DNA of 13,314 nt, taken from positions 1 through 13,314 of the forward strand of contig DASRFJ010000151.1 in NCBI GenBank assembly GCA_035651595.1. Direction: 5' to 3'. Under the pieces are notes generated by a model that saw only the letters and a list, made by a program, of their open reading frames with translations, was not told where the DNA came from and did no database searches. The number at the start of each line of letters is the position of its first letter. Positions within the stretch are counted from its first letter, which is position 1. The DNA is from JAFARZ01 sp035651595. GTDB lineage: Bacteria > Actinomycetota > Actinomycetes > Streptosporangiales > Streptosporangiaceae. Of the stretch, positions 1 to 7,939 are shown one piece after another. Position numbers and translations under genes: made by a program.

Positions 1-135
1 CTCCGGTTGATGATCCCCTCGGTGACCGCCCTGATCGTGAGCTGGCAGCTGATCCTGGGCACGTTCTTCCTGTCGATCCTCGGCATCCGTCACACCCGCC
101 ACCCCGCTATCGGAGCATCCCAAGACGTTCTGTGA
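1..135 (+). CDS. C-terminal end of a membrane protein, possibly a family 2 glycosyltransferase (partial)
   Basis: The first 135 bases are open in frame 1 and end in TGA at 133-135; the start lies outside the window. The 44 visible residues contain a hydrophobic stretch (about residues 9-29, from VTALIVSW to FFLSILGI), then a short polar tail rich in His and Arg. This looks like a last transmembrane helix followed by a cytoplasmic tail. The pattern 'WQLILGTFFLSILGIR' resembles the C-terminal helix of membrane-anchored GT2 glycosyltransferases, which often end in a similar FFLS(I/V)LG motif. That assignment is from memory of the family and is weak. Only 39 bp separate its stop from metG, so both genes read in the same direction, but metG appears to have its own promoter. 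Confidence 0.5.
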   Translation, partial: LRLMIPSVTALIVSWQLILGTFFLSILGIRHTRHPAIGASQDVL

Positions 136-161
136 AGGGAAAACCCCTCGCAGCCCCCCGA

Positions 162-174
162 TAGGCTCTGTATT
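162..174 (+). promoter_or_regulatory. Candidate metG promoter -10 element for a leaderless transcript
   Basis: TAGGCT (162-167) fits the actinomycete TANNNT -10 pattern. Its last base is 7 nt before the preceding T of the ATG at 175, so transcription should start at or within a base of the start codon. There is no Shine-Dalgarno sequence in the 20 bases before the ATG; the nearest purine run (GAAGGGA, 134-140) is about 35 nt away. I see no convincing -35 hexamer near 139-144. Leaderless initiation is an inference from spacing only. Confidence 0.45.
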
Positions 175-1953
175 ATGCGCACCATCCTGGCCGCCCCAGC
201 CTGGCCGTATGCGAACGGCCCTCGCCATATCGGACACGTCTCTGGCTTCGCGCTGCCCTGCGACATGTTCAGCCGGTATCAGCGGATGGCAGGCAACAGG
301 GTGCTGATGGTCAGCGGCACGGACGAGCACGGCACGCCGATTCAGGTGCAGGCGGACGCGGAGGGTCTCACCGCGCGCGAACTCGCGGACCGGTACAACC
401 GGGTGATCGCGGAAGACCTGACCGGCCTCGGCATGACGTACGACCTGTTCACCAGGACGACGACCAAAAATCACTACGCCGTTGTCCAGGAAATGTTCAC
501 CACGCTGCTGCGGAACGGCTACATATTCCCCCGGACAACGAAGGGCGCTATTTCTCCGTCGACTGGCCGGACGCTGCCGGACCGGTATATCGAGGGCACG
601 TGCCCGATCTGCGGGTACGACAGCGCCCGCGGTGACCAGTGTGACAATTGCGGCAACCAGCTGGATCCGGAGCAGCTGATCAACCCGCGGTCGCGGATTA
701 ACGGCGAGACCCCGGTGTTCGTCGATACCGAGCAGTACTTCCTGGACCTGCCGGCGTTCGCCGGGGTGCTCGGCGAGTGGCTCCAGTCCAAGGCCGGCGA
801 CTGGCGGCCGAACGTCCTGAAGTTCTCGCTCAACCTGCTCGACGACCTCCAGCCCCGGGCGATCACCCGCGACCTGGACTGGGGTGTCCCGGTGCCGCTC
901 GACGGCTGGCGGGACCGCCCGGACAAGCGGATCTACGTCTGGTTCGACGCGGTGATCGGCTACCTGTCCGCGTCCGTGGAGTGGGCCCGCCGGTCCGGCG
1001 ATCCGGACGCGTGGCGCGCGTGGTGGACCGACCGCGACGCCGAGGCCTATTACTTCATGGGCAAGGACAACATCGTCTTCCACTCCGAGATCTGGCCGGC
1101 CATGCTGCTCGGCTACAACGGGCGAGGTGCCAAGGGCGGCGAACCGGGTCCGCTGGGTACGCTCAACCTGCCGACCGAGGTGGTGTCCAGCGAGTTCCTC
1201 ACCATGGAGGGCAAGAAGTTCTCCTCCTCGCGCTCCGTGGTGATCTACGTCCGGGACTTCCTCGACCGGTACGACGTGGACGCGCTGCGGTATTACGTGG
1301 CGATCGCGGGCCCGGAGAACCAGGACACCGACTTCACCTGGTCGGAGTTCGTCCGGCGCAACAACGACGAGCTGGTCGCGACCTGGGGGAACCTGGTCAA
1401 CCGTGCGGTCTCGTTCGCCGCCCGCAACATCGGCTCGATCCCAGAGCCCGGCCAGCTCACCGACGTCGACCAGCGGCTGCTCGAACAGTCGCGGGCCGCG
1501 TTCGACACGGTCGGCGGCCACCTGGGCCACTCGCGGTTCAAGTTTGCGATCGGTGAGGCGATGCGGACCATCGCGGAGGCCAACAAGTACTTCTCCGAAC
1601 AGGCCCCGTGGAAGCTGCGCGAGTCGGATCCGGAGCGGATGCGCACCGTGCTGCACGTCGCCCTCCAACTCGTGGACGACGCCAAGACGCTGCTCACCCC
1701 GTTCCTGCCGCGCTCGTCGCAGCAGGTCCACGAGATGCTCGGCGGCACCGGCACCTGGTCGGACATGCCGCGCATCGAGCAGGTCGACGAAGACGGCGGC
1801 GCCCCGTACCCGGTGATCACCGGCGACTACGCGGGTCTCGCCCGCTGGGCGTCGACGCCGCTGCGTTCCGGCACGCCGCTGGCCGCCCCCACGCCGCTGT
1901 TCACCAAGCTGGACACGTCAGTGGTGGACGAGGAACTTGCCCGTCTTGGTTAG
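175..1953 (+). CDS. metG: Methionyl-tRNA synthetase (MetRS), class I
   Basis: This cytoplasmic enzyme charges tRNA-Met and initiator tRNA with methionine using ATP. The 592-residue product opens directly into the Rossmann fold, with the class I signature HIGH at residues 18-21. A zinc-knuckle insert carries four cysteines, C143/C146 (CPIC) and C156/C159 (CDNC). The second catalytic signature appears as KFSSSR (348-353) in place of KMSKS, a variant I associate with actinobacterial MetRS. The anticodon-binding helical bundle occupies roughly residues 390-540. There is no C-terminal tRNA-binding (EMAP/Arc1-like) domain, and the length is normal for this short form. The ATG at 175 is the only sensible start because the HIGH motif follows closely and no SD precedes it, suggesting a leaderless mRNA. 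The gene overlaps tatD at its 3' end and heads the housekeeping block. Confidence 0.97.
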   Translation: MRTILAAPAWPYANGPRHIGHVSGFALPCDMFSRYQRMAGNRVLMVSGTDEHGTPIQVQADAEGLTARELADRYNRVIAEDLTGLGMTYDLFTRTTTKNHYAVVQEMFTTLLRNGYIFPRTTKGAISPSTGRTLPDRYIEGTCPICGYDSARGDQCDNCGNQLDPEQLINPRSRINGETPVFVDTEQYFLDLPAFAGVLGEWLQSKAGDWRPNVLKFSLNLLDDLQPRAITRDLDWGVPVPLDGWRDRPDKRIYVWFDAVIGYLSASVEWARRSGDPDAWRAWWTDRDAEAYYFMGKDNIVFHSEIWPAMLLGYNGRGAKGGEPGPLGTLNLPTEVVSSEFLTMEGKKFSSSRSVVIYVRDFLDRYDVDALRYYVAIAGPENQDTDFTWSEFVRRNNDELVATWGNLVNRAVSFAARNIGSIPEPGQLTDVDQRLLEQSRAAFDTVGGHLGHSRFKFAIGEAMRTIAEANKYFSEQAPWKLRESDPERMRTVLHVALQLVDDAKTLLTPFLPRSSQQVHEMLGGTGTWSDMPRIEQVDEDGGAPYPVITGDYAGLARWASTPLRSGTPLAAPTPLFTKLDTSVVDEELARLG

Positions 1954-2746
1954 TCCTCCGGTACCGCCGCCGCCACTGCCCAGGCCGGCCCTCGACAGTC
2001 ACACCCACCTTGACATGCTTGACTTGCCGGTGGACACCGTCCTGGCCGCGGCGGCCGCCGCGGGTATTACGCGTGTCGTCACGGTGGGCGTCGACGCTGC
2101 CTCGTCGGTGTGGGCCGCGGAATGCGCGGCCGCACACGAGGACGTGTACGCCGCCGTGGCGATCCACCCCAACGACGCGATGGACGCCGAGGTGGCGGAG
2201 AGCCTTGAGACGATCGGACGGCTCGCCTGGCTGCCTCGGGTCGTCGCCGTGGGCGAGACGGGCCTCGACTACTACTGGAGGAAGACGCCACCCGAGGTAC
2301 AGCAGTGGTGGTTCCGGCAGCACATCAAGATCGCCAAGGACACCGGCAAAGCGCTGATGATCCACGACCGGGACGCGCACGCGGACGTGCTGCGGATCCT
2401 CGCCGAGGAGGGCCCGCCGGACCGGGTGGTGTTCCACTGTTTTTCCGGTGACGCCGAGATGGCCAAGCAGTGCGCCGAGGCAGGTTACGTGATGTCGTTC
2501 GCCGGGACCGTGACGTTCAAGAACGCGACGTCGCTGCGCGAGGCCGCGGCCGGCGCGCCGCCGGACCTGATGCTGGTGGAGACCGACGCTCCGTACCTGA
2601 CGCCGATGCCCAACCGCGGCAAGCCGAACTCGCCCGCGATGGCCGCGTACACGCTCCGGTTCCTCGCCGAGCTGAAGGGCATCGACCTGGCCACGTTCTG
2701 CGACACGGTGACCGCGACCGCGCGCCGGGTCTTCGGCATCTGGTGA
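1937..2746 (+). CDS. tatD: TatD-family metal-dependent hydrolase / 3'-5' DNase
   Basis: This is a TIM-barrel amidohydrolase-superfamily protein. Family members are Mg-dependent 3'-5' exonucleases linked to DNA repair and DNA degradation. Metal ligands are visible in order: DSHTHLD at residues 20-26 (H22, H24), E107 in VGETGLDYY, H167 in FHCFSGD, and D217 in ETDAPYLTP, followed by the family motif NRGKPNSP. The 269-residue length is normal. The first 19 residues form a Pro-rich leader, common in actinomycete TatD proteins. The start is TTG at 1937, with GAGGA just upstream inside metG; TTG at 1946 in the same frame is an alternative with a longer SD spacing. Either start overlaps the metG 3' end, so translation is probably coupled. 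The specific substrate cannot be read from sequence. Confidence 0.93.
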   Translation: MPVLVSPPVPPPPLPRPALDSHTHLDMLDLPVDTVLAAAAAAGITRVVTVGVDAASSVWAAECAAAHEDVYAAVAIHPNDAMDAEVAESLETIGRLAWLPRVVAVGETGLDYYWRKTPPEVQQWWFRQHIKIAKDTGKALMIHDRDAHADVLRILAEEGPPDRVVFHCFSGDAEMAKQCAEAGYVMSFAGTVTFKNATSLREAAAGAPPDLMLVETDAPYLTPMPNRGKPNSPAMAAYTLRFLAELKGIDLATFCDTVTATARRVFGIW

Positions 2747-2955
2747 CCCGCCCCCCGACCACGGCCGCCCGCCGCCGCGCCGCCCCTGGCCGTCCCCTAG
2801 CCGCGCCAGCCCGCCCTCCGGCCGCGCCAGCCCGCGTCCCGGCCGCGTCCCCGGCGCCGCACCCCGCGCCTGCGGTCCCATACCGGGACGTTTCGGACAC
2901 CCGGCCCCTGGGCGAAATTATTGCGGACACTTACCCCCCCGGTTTGGGGGGGTAA
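2743..2955 (+). CDS. Possible small Ala/Pro/Arg-rich ORF filling the tatD-rsmA gap (doubtful)
   Basis: A 70-codon frame starts at GTG 2743 in a GTGA overlap with the tatD stop. It ends at TAA 2953-2955, immediately before the proposed GTG start of rsmA. The predicted peptide is low complexity: an Ala-Pro-Arg segment built on a 21-bp (7-codon) repeat, then a less biased tail (DVSDTRPLGEIIADTYPPG) whose end is encoded by the left arm of the palindrome at 2920-2966. No known domain, signal peptide or membrane segment is visible. The arrangement (4-base overlap upstream, zero gap downstream) is what a coupled gene would look like. However, GC-rich repeats readily stay open by chance, so this may not be a gene. 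rpfB often occupies this place in actinomycetes; nothing here resembles an Rpf domain. Confidence 0.2.
   Translation: MTRPPTTAARRRAAPGRPLAAPARPPAAPARVPAASPAPHPAPAVPYRDVSDTRPLGEIIADTYPPGLGG
2800..2862 (+). repeat. Degenerate 21-bp tandem repeat in the tatD-rsmA spacer
   Basis: Three consecutive 21-bp units begin at 2800, 2821 and 2842. The first two share GCCGCGCCAGCCCGC exactly (2800-2814 and 2821-2835). The third keeps only GCCGCG plus scattered matches, and a weaker fourth unit may precede at 2779. The period is a multiple of three and keeps a frame open that encodes Ala/Pro/Arg. Confidence 0.6.
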
Positions 2956-2966
2956 GTGTCCGCAAT
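2913..2966. repeat. Perfect 21-bp inverted repeat with G-run and GTG starts; copy 1 of a dispersed repeat
   Basis: The left arm at 2920-2940 (ATTGCGGACACTTA followed by seven C) is the exact reverse complement of the right arm at 2946-2966 (seven G then TAAGTGTCCGCAAT). The loop is GGTTT. Positions 2913-2936 recur exactly at 13291-13314. Reading outward from the centre, each strand shows G7, TAA, then GTG TCC GCA AT, that is, a Shine-Dalgarno-like G-run three bases before a GTG codon. On the plus strand this GTG (2956) is the probable rsmA start. The dyad ends exactly at the left-arm ATT; the flanking CGAAATT on the left is not mirrored on the right, where rsmA coding sequence continues. There is no T-tract after the stem, so it is not a classical intrinsic terminator. 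Confidence 0.9.
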
Positions 2967-3810
2967 CTTGCTCGGCGCCTCGGCCGTCCGCGAGCTGGCG
3001 AGGCAACTGGGGATCCGGCCGTCAAAGCGGCTTGGGCAGAACTTCGTGGTCGAGCACGGCACGCTGCGCCGTATCGCGTCAGGTGCGGCGTTGACGGGGG
3101 CTGACGTGGTGCTCGAGGTGGGGCCGGGCCTGGGGTCGCTGACCCTCGCGCTGCTCGAGGCCGGCGCGGCCCGCATTGTCGCGGTGGAGATCGACCCGGT
3201 GCTGGCTAGCGCGCTGCCGTCCACGCTCGCCGACCACGCGGGGGACCTCGCCGCGCGGGTGACGGTGCTCAACGCGGACGCGCTGGCGGTCACGGCCGCG
3301 GACCTCGGCGAGGCCGACCCTACGGTCCTTGTCGCGAACTTGCCGTACAACGTCGCGGTGCCGGTCTTGCTGCATCTGCTTCCCGCGGTGCCGAGCCTGT
3401 CCCGCGGGTTGATCATGGTGCAGGCCGAGGTCGCTGACCGGCTGTGCGCCGCCCCCGGATCTCGCGTCTACGGCGCGCCGTCGGTGAAGCTGGCCTGGTA
3501 CGCCACGGCCAAGCCGGCCGGCACCGTCCCGCGCACCGTGTTCTGGCCGGTCCCCAACGTCGATTCCAAACTGGTCGAGTTCACCGTGCACGCACCGCCC
3601 GCGCCCACCCCGCGCAGCGAGGTGTTCGCCGCCATCGACGCGGCATTCGGCCAGCGGCGCAAGACGCTCCGCGCCGCGCTGGCTGGCTGGGCCGGGTCCG
3701 CGCCGGAGGCCGAACGCCTGCTTCGCGCTGCCGGAATCGATCCCCGCGCGCGCGGCGAATCGCTGACCGTGGCACAGTTCGCGGCACTGGCCGCACAGCG
3801 TACGATTTAA
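2956..3810 (+). CDS. rsmA: 16S rRNA (adenine1518-N6/adenine1519-N6)-dimethyltransferase RsmA/KsgA
   Basis: The enzyme dimethylates the two adjacent adenines in helix 45 of 16S rRNA using S-adenosylmethionine, a late step of 30S assembly; loss gives kasugamycin resistance. The product is 284 residues, normal for the family. It shows the N-terminal KRLGQNFV segment, SAM motif I EVGPGLG (54-60), catalytic NLPY (128-131), the VWPVPNVDSKLV-type motif (here FWPVPNVDSKLV) and the C-terminal FGQRRKTLRAAL helix. An in-frame TAA lies directly before GTG 2956, so no longer start is possible. GTG 2956 has a G7 run three bases upstream, while TTG 2968 in the same frame is the only close alternative. The chosen start and its ribosome-binding G-run both lie inside the right arm of a strong hairpin, so initiation may be structurally limited. 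ispE follows after 5 bp. Confidence 0.95.
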   Translation: MSAILLGASAVRELARQLGIRPSKRLGQNFVVEHGTLRRIASGAALTGADVVLEVGPGLGSLTLALLEAGAARIVAVEIDPVLASALPSTLADHAGDLAARVTVLNADALAVTAADLGEADPTVLVANLPYNVAVPVLLHLLPAVPSLSRGLIMVQAEVADRLCAAPGSRVYGAPSVKLAWYATAKPAGTVPRTVFWPVPNVDSKLVEFTVHAPPAPTPRSEVFAAIDAAFGQRRKTLRAALAGWAGSAPEAERLLRAAGIDPRARGESLTVAQFAALAAQRTI

Positions 3811-3815
3811 CGATC

Positions 3816-4720
3816 GTGACCCCTGTTACCGTGCGGGTTCCCGCCAAGATCAACCTTCAGCTCGCCGTCGGGCCGCGGCGCGCCGACGGCTATCACGACC
3901 TGGTGACCGTCTACCAGGCGGTATCGCTGTACGAGGAGATCACCGTCACGCCCGCGGACAGTGACTCGCTCGCGGTCACCGGGGTCGACCGGGACAAGGT
4001 GCCCACCGACGACGGTAACCTGGCGCTCCGCGCGGTGGCCGCGCTCCGCGACGCGACGATGGACGCGTCCGCCACGTCGGTGCACGTCAAGATCGCCAAG
4101 CACATACCCGTGGCCGCTGGCCTGGCCGGCGGCAGTGCCGACGCGGCCGGCGCGCTGGCGGCGTGCAACGAGTTGTGGGGGACCGGCCTCACACCGCAGC
4201 AGCTGTGCACGGTGGCGGCCGGGATCGGCAGCGATGTGCCGTTCGCGGTGCTCGGCGGGACCGTGGTCGGCCGCGGCAGGGGCGAGGAGCTGACCGCGGC
4301 GCTGGTTCCCGCGGCGCAGTACCACTGGGTGCTCGCGCTCGCCAACGGCCAGCTGGCCACTCCGGAGGTATACGCGACGCTCGACCGGCTACGCGCCGGC
4401 CAGGACGTGCCGGCTCCGGCGCTGGACCCCCAGCTGATGACGGCGCTGCGGGCGGGTGATCCTGTCCGGGTCGGCAAAGCGCTCAGCAACGACCTCCAGC
4501 CCGCCGCCCTGTCGCTGTTTCCCGCGCTGCGCAAGACGCTGGAAGCGGGGCGGGAGTTCGGCGCGCTCGGCACGCTGGTGTCGGGCTCGGGGCCGACTTG
4601 CCTGTTCCTGTCGCGCAGCAGGGAACGGGCGCTGTCCCTGGCGGCCTCCCTCTCCGGGGCCGGGGTCTGCCGGTCGGTACAGGTGGCGTCCGGTCCGGTC
4701 CCCGGCGCCAGCGTGCTCCG

Positions 4721-4724
<4 letters not shown>
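3816..4724 (+). CDS. ispE: 4-diphosphocytidyl-2-C-methyl-D-erythritol kinase (IspE)
   Basis: IspE is a GHMP-family kinase. It phosphorylates CDP-methylerythritol at the 2-position with ATP, in the MEP route to isopentenyl diphosphate. The 302-residue product has the three expected GHMP motifs: VPAKINLQL with catalytic Lys11, the ATP-binding loop PVAAGLAGGSADA (98-110), and the C-terminal SGSGPT (256-261). Asp140 in GSDVPF corresponds to the catalytic base. I chose GTG 3816 because the family starts a few residues before the AKINL motif; the longer upstream open frame only shadows rsmA. There is no clear SD, but the start lies 5 bp after the rsmA stop, so coupling is likely. The 3' end overlaps the next gene as ATGA. 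Juxtaposition of rsmA and ispE is widespread in actinomycetes. Confidence 0.96.
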
Positions 4725-6490
<1,766 letters not shown>

Positions 6491-6494
6491 TCGC

Positions 6495-6998
6495 CTAAGC
6501 GTGGTCGAACGGGGCGAGGAGGGTGCGGAGGAGGCCGGCTAGCTGCTTGCGCTCGGTGGTGTCCAGGCCGGCCAGCAGGGTGCGCTCACGCTGGAGCAGG
6601 TCGGCCAGGGCGGCGTCTACGCGCTCCTGACCCTGACCGGTGAGGGTGACCAGGACGCCGCGCTTGTCCGACGGGTCCGGTTCCCGGTTCACCAGGCCGG
6701 CGGCGGCCAGACGGTCGATCCGGTTGGTCATCGTGCCGGAGGTGACCAGGGTGGCACGGACCAGGGCGCCGGGCGTCAGCTGGTACGGCGGCCCCTGCCG
6801 GCGAAGCGCGGACAGCACGTCGAACTCCCAGGACTCCAGCTCGTGGTCGGCGAACGCGCCGCGCCGGGCGATGTCGAGGTGGCGAGCGAGCCGGGAAATC
6901 CGGCTGAGCACCTGGAACGGCTCCACGTCGAGGTCCGGGCGCAGCTGCCGCCAGGCATCGACGAGTTCGTCGACCTCGTCGCGCTGTCGCATTGCCAC
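6495..6998 (-). CDS. tamR: MarR-family regulator, TamR-like
   Basis: This is a cytoplasmic dimeric winged-helix repressor of the MarR family. The body of the protein contains the helical dimerisation region, a recognition segment (LTPGALVRATLVTSGTMTNR), the DKRGVLVTLT wing strand, and C-terminal helices. I set the start at GTG 6998 (167 aa) because AAGG lies six bases upstream. ATG 7016 (173 aa) would place the operator palindrome inside the coding region, and ATG 6992 is also possible. The gene is divergent from a trans-aconitate methyltransferase gene with about 45 bp between starts. This is the same pairing as TamR and Tam of Streptomyces coelicolor, where TamR senses trans-aconitate and related tricarboxylates. 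The TamR name is inferred from this context. Its stop lies 4 bp from the convergent ABC-F stop. Confidence 0.85.
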   Translation of the reverse strand: MAMRQRDEVDELVDAWRQLRPDLDVEPFQVLSRISRLARHLDIARRGAFADHELESWEFDVLSALRRQGPPYQLTPGALVRATLVTSGTMTNRIDRLAAAGLVNREPDPSDKRGVLVTLTGQGQERVDAALADLLQRERTLLAGLDTTERKQLAGLLRTLLAPFDHA

Positions 6999-7005
6999 AG
7001 AGTAC

Positions 7006-7017
7006 CTTGACGTCAAG
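7006..7017. promoter_or_regulatory. 12-bp palindromic operator between the marR-type gene and tam
   Basis: CTTGACGTCAAG is a perfect 12-bp palindrome, sitting 8 bp from the proposed regulator start and 26 bp from the tam start. MarR dimers bind such TTGA-N2-TCAA dyads, and the site would overlap both divergent promoters. Autoregulation plus control of tam is the simplest reading, by analogy with the Streptomyces TamR system. Confidence 0.7.
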
Positions 7018-7043
7018 ATGATTACTGCGGTACAAGGGAAGCG

Positions 7044-7805
7044 ATGTGGGACAGCGCCCAGTACCTACGCTTCGGCGGCGAGCGCGGACGGCCATTCTTT
7101 GACCTGCTCGCCCGTGTCGGCGTGGCGAATCCCGGGCACGTCTTCGACCTAGGCTGCGGTCCAGGGAACCTCACGGTCACGCTCGCCGAGCGCTGGCCTT
7201 CGGCGACCGTCGTCGGGGTCGACAGCTCGACGGAGATGATCGTCGCGGCGCGGGCACACGACGCGCCAGGGCTGTCCTTCATGCGCGATGACATCCGGCA
7301 CTGGAAGCCGCAGGCACTGCCGGATCTCATCGTCTCTAACGCGGCGCTGCAGTGGGTACCCGAGCACCGTGAGCTGCTCACCGAATGGGCGAGCTGGCTC
7401 CCGGCCGGGGGCTGGCTGGCGTTTCAGGTGCCGGGGAACTTCGATCAGCCGTCCCACGCGATCATGCGGGAGATGGCCGACGCGCCCCGGTGGCGTCCGC
7501 TGCTCCGCGACGTGAACCTGAGCCGGCAGTCGGCGGATCCCGCGGACTACGCCGAGCTGCTGGCCGAGGCCGGCTGCGAGGTGGACGCGTGGGAGACCAC
7601 CTACCTGCACATCCTGCACGGCGAGAACCCGGTGACCGAGTGGTACAAGGGCACCGGGCTCGTTCCCGTGCTTGCTGTGCTGGATGCCGAACAGACCGCG
7701 GACTTCCTCGCTGAGTACGGTGAGCGGATCCTCAGGGCGTATCCACCTCTGTCGTTCGGCACGGTCTTTCCCTTCCGCCGCGTGTTCACGGTAGCCCACC
7801 GCTAA
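7044..7805 (+). CDS. tam: trans-Aconitate 2-methyltransferase (Tam)
   Basis: Tam is a class I SAM-dependent methyltransferase. It esterifies trans-aconitate, the inhibitory isomer formed spontaneously from cis-aconitate, and so protects aconitase and the TCA cycle. The 253-residue product matches the family length. It has the N-terminal MWDSAQYLRFGGER, motif I FDLGCGPGN (34-42), acidic motif II VVGVDSS, motif IV (DLIVSNAALQWV) and the LAFQVPGNFDQPSH segment typical of Tam. ATG 7044 is preceded by a good SD (AAGGGAAG, 7034-7041). The divergent MarR-type gene and the palindrome between them support the specific assignment over a generic methyltransferase. In Streptomyces the system responds to oxidative stress, when aconitase is damaged and citrate-family acids build up. 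Confidence 0.9.
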   Translation: MWDSAQYLRFGGERGRPFFDLLARVGVANPGHVFDLGCGPGNLTVTLAERWPSATVVGVDSSTEMIVAARAHDAPGLSFMRDDIRHWKPQALPDLIVSNAALQWVPEHRELLTEWASWLPAGGWLAFQVPGNFDQPSHAIMREMADAPRWRPLLRDVNLSRQSADPADYAELLAEAGCEVDAWETTYLHILHGENPVTEWYKGTGLVPVLAVLDAEQTADFLAEYGERILRAYPPLSFGTVFPFRRVFTVAHR

Positions 7806-7819
7806 GCAGACCATTCCAA

Positions 7820-7848
7820 TTGCTTTAGTAGGAAACTTCTGGCAGGAT
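7820..7848 (+). promoter_or_regulatory. Candidate promoter of the cysteine dioxygenase operon
   Basis: TTGCTT (7820-7825) and CAGGAT (7843-7848) are 17 bp apart. The inferred start site, about 7 bp after the -10, falls on the ATG at 7855 of a short open frame. Both hexamers are imperfect, so support is moderate. The promoter would give the dioxygenase a leader of about 85 nt. Confidence 0.35.
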
Positions 7849-7854
7849 CGCGGC

Positions 7855-7939
7855 ATGCGCCGTTTCCTGCCGCACGACCGATGTCTGTCTGCCGCGCTCA
7901 TAGCCGACAGACCTGTTCAGCGTGAGGAGAGGAAGACAC
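7855..7939 (+). other. Possible leader ORF and hairpin upstream of cysteine dioxygenase
   Basis: An open frame starting at ATG 7855 reads MRRFLPHDRCLSAALIADRP and continues out of frame into the dioxygenase gene, so it would end only at about 8109. Within the leader, GTCTGTC (7883-7889) pairs with GACAGAC (7906-7912), and two further pairs lie inside after one mismatch; the loop is about 10 nt. The hairpin lies 11 bp before the strong purine SD of the dioxygenase. Translation of the frame would cross this hairpin. One cysteine codon precedes the hairpin, so cysteine sensing by stalling is conceivable but weakly supported. Confidence 0.25.

Noticed and set aside
2920..2966. The palindrome as an intrinsic terminator of tatD
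   Set aside because: The stem is strong but is followed by CTTGCTCGG and not a T-tract, and it contains the next gene's start. Attenuation is still possible, but a standard terminator call is not supported.
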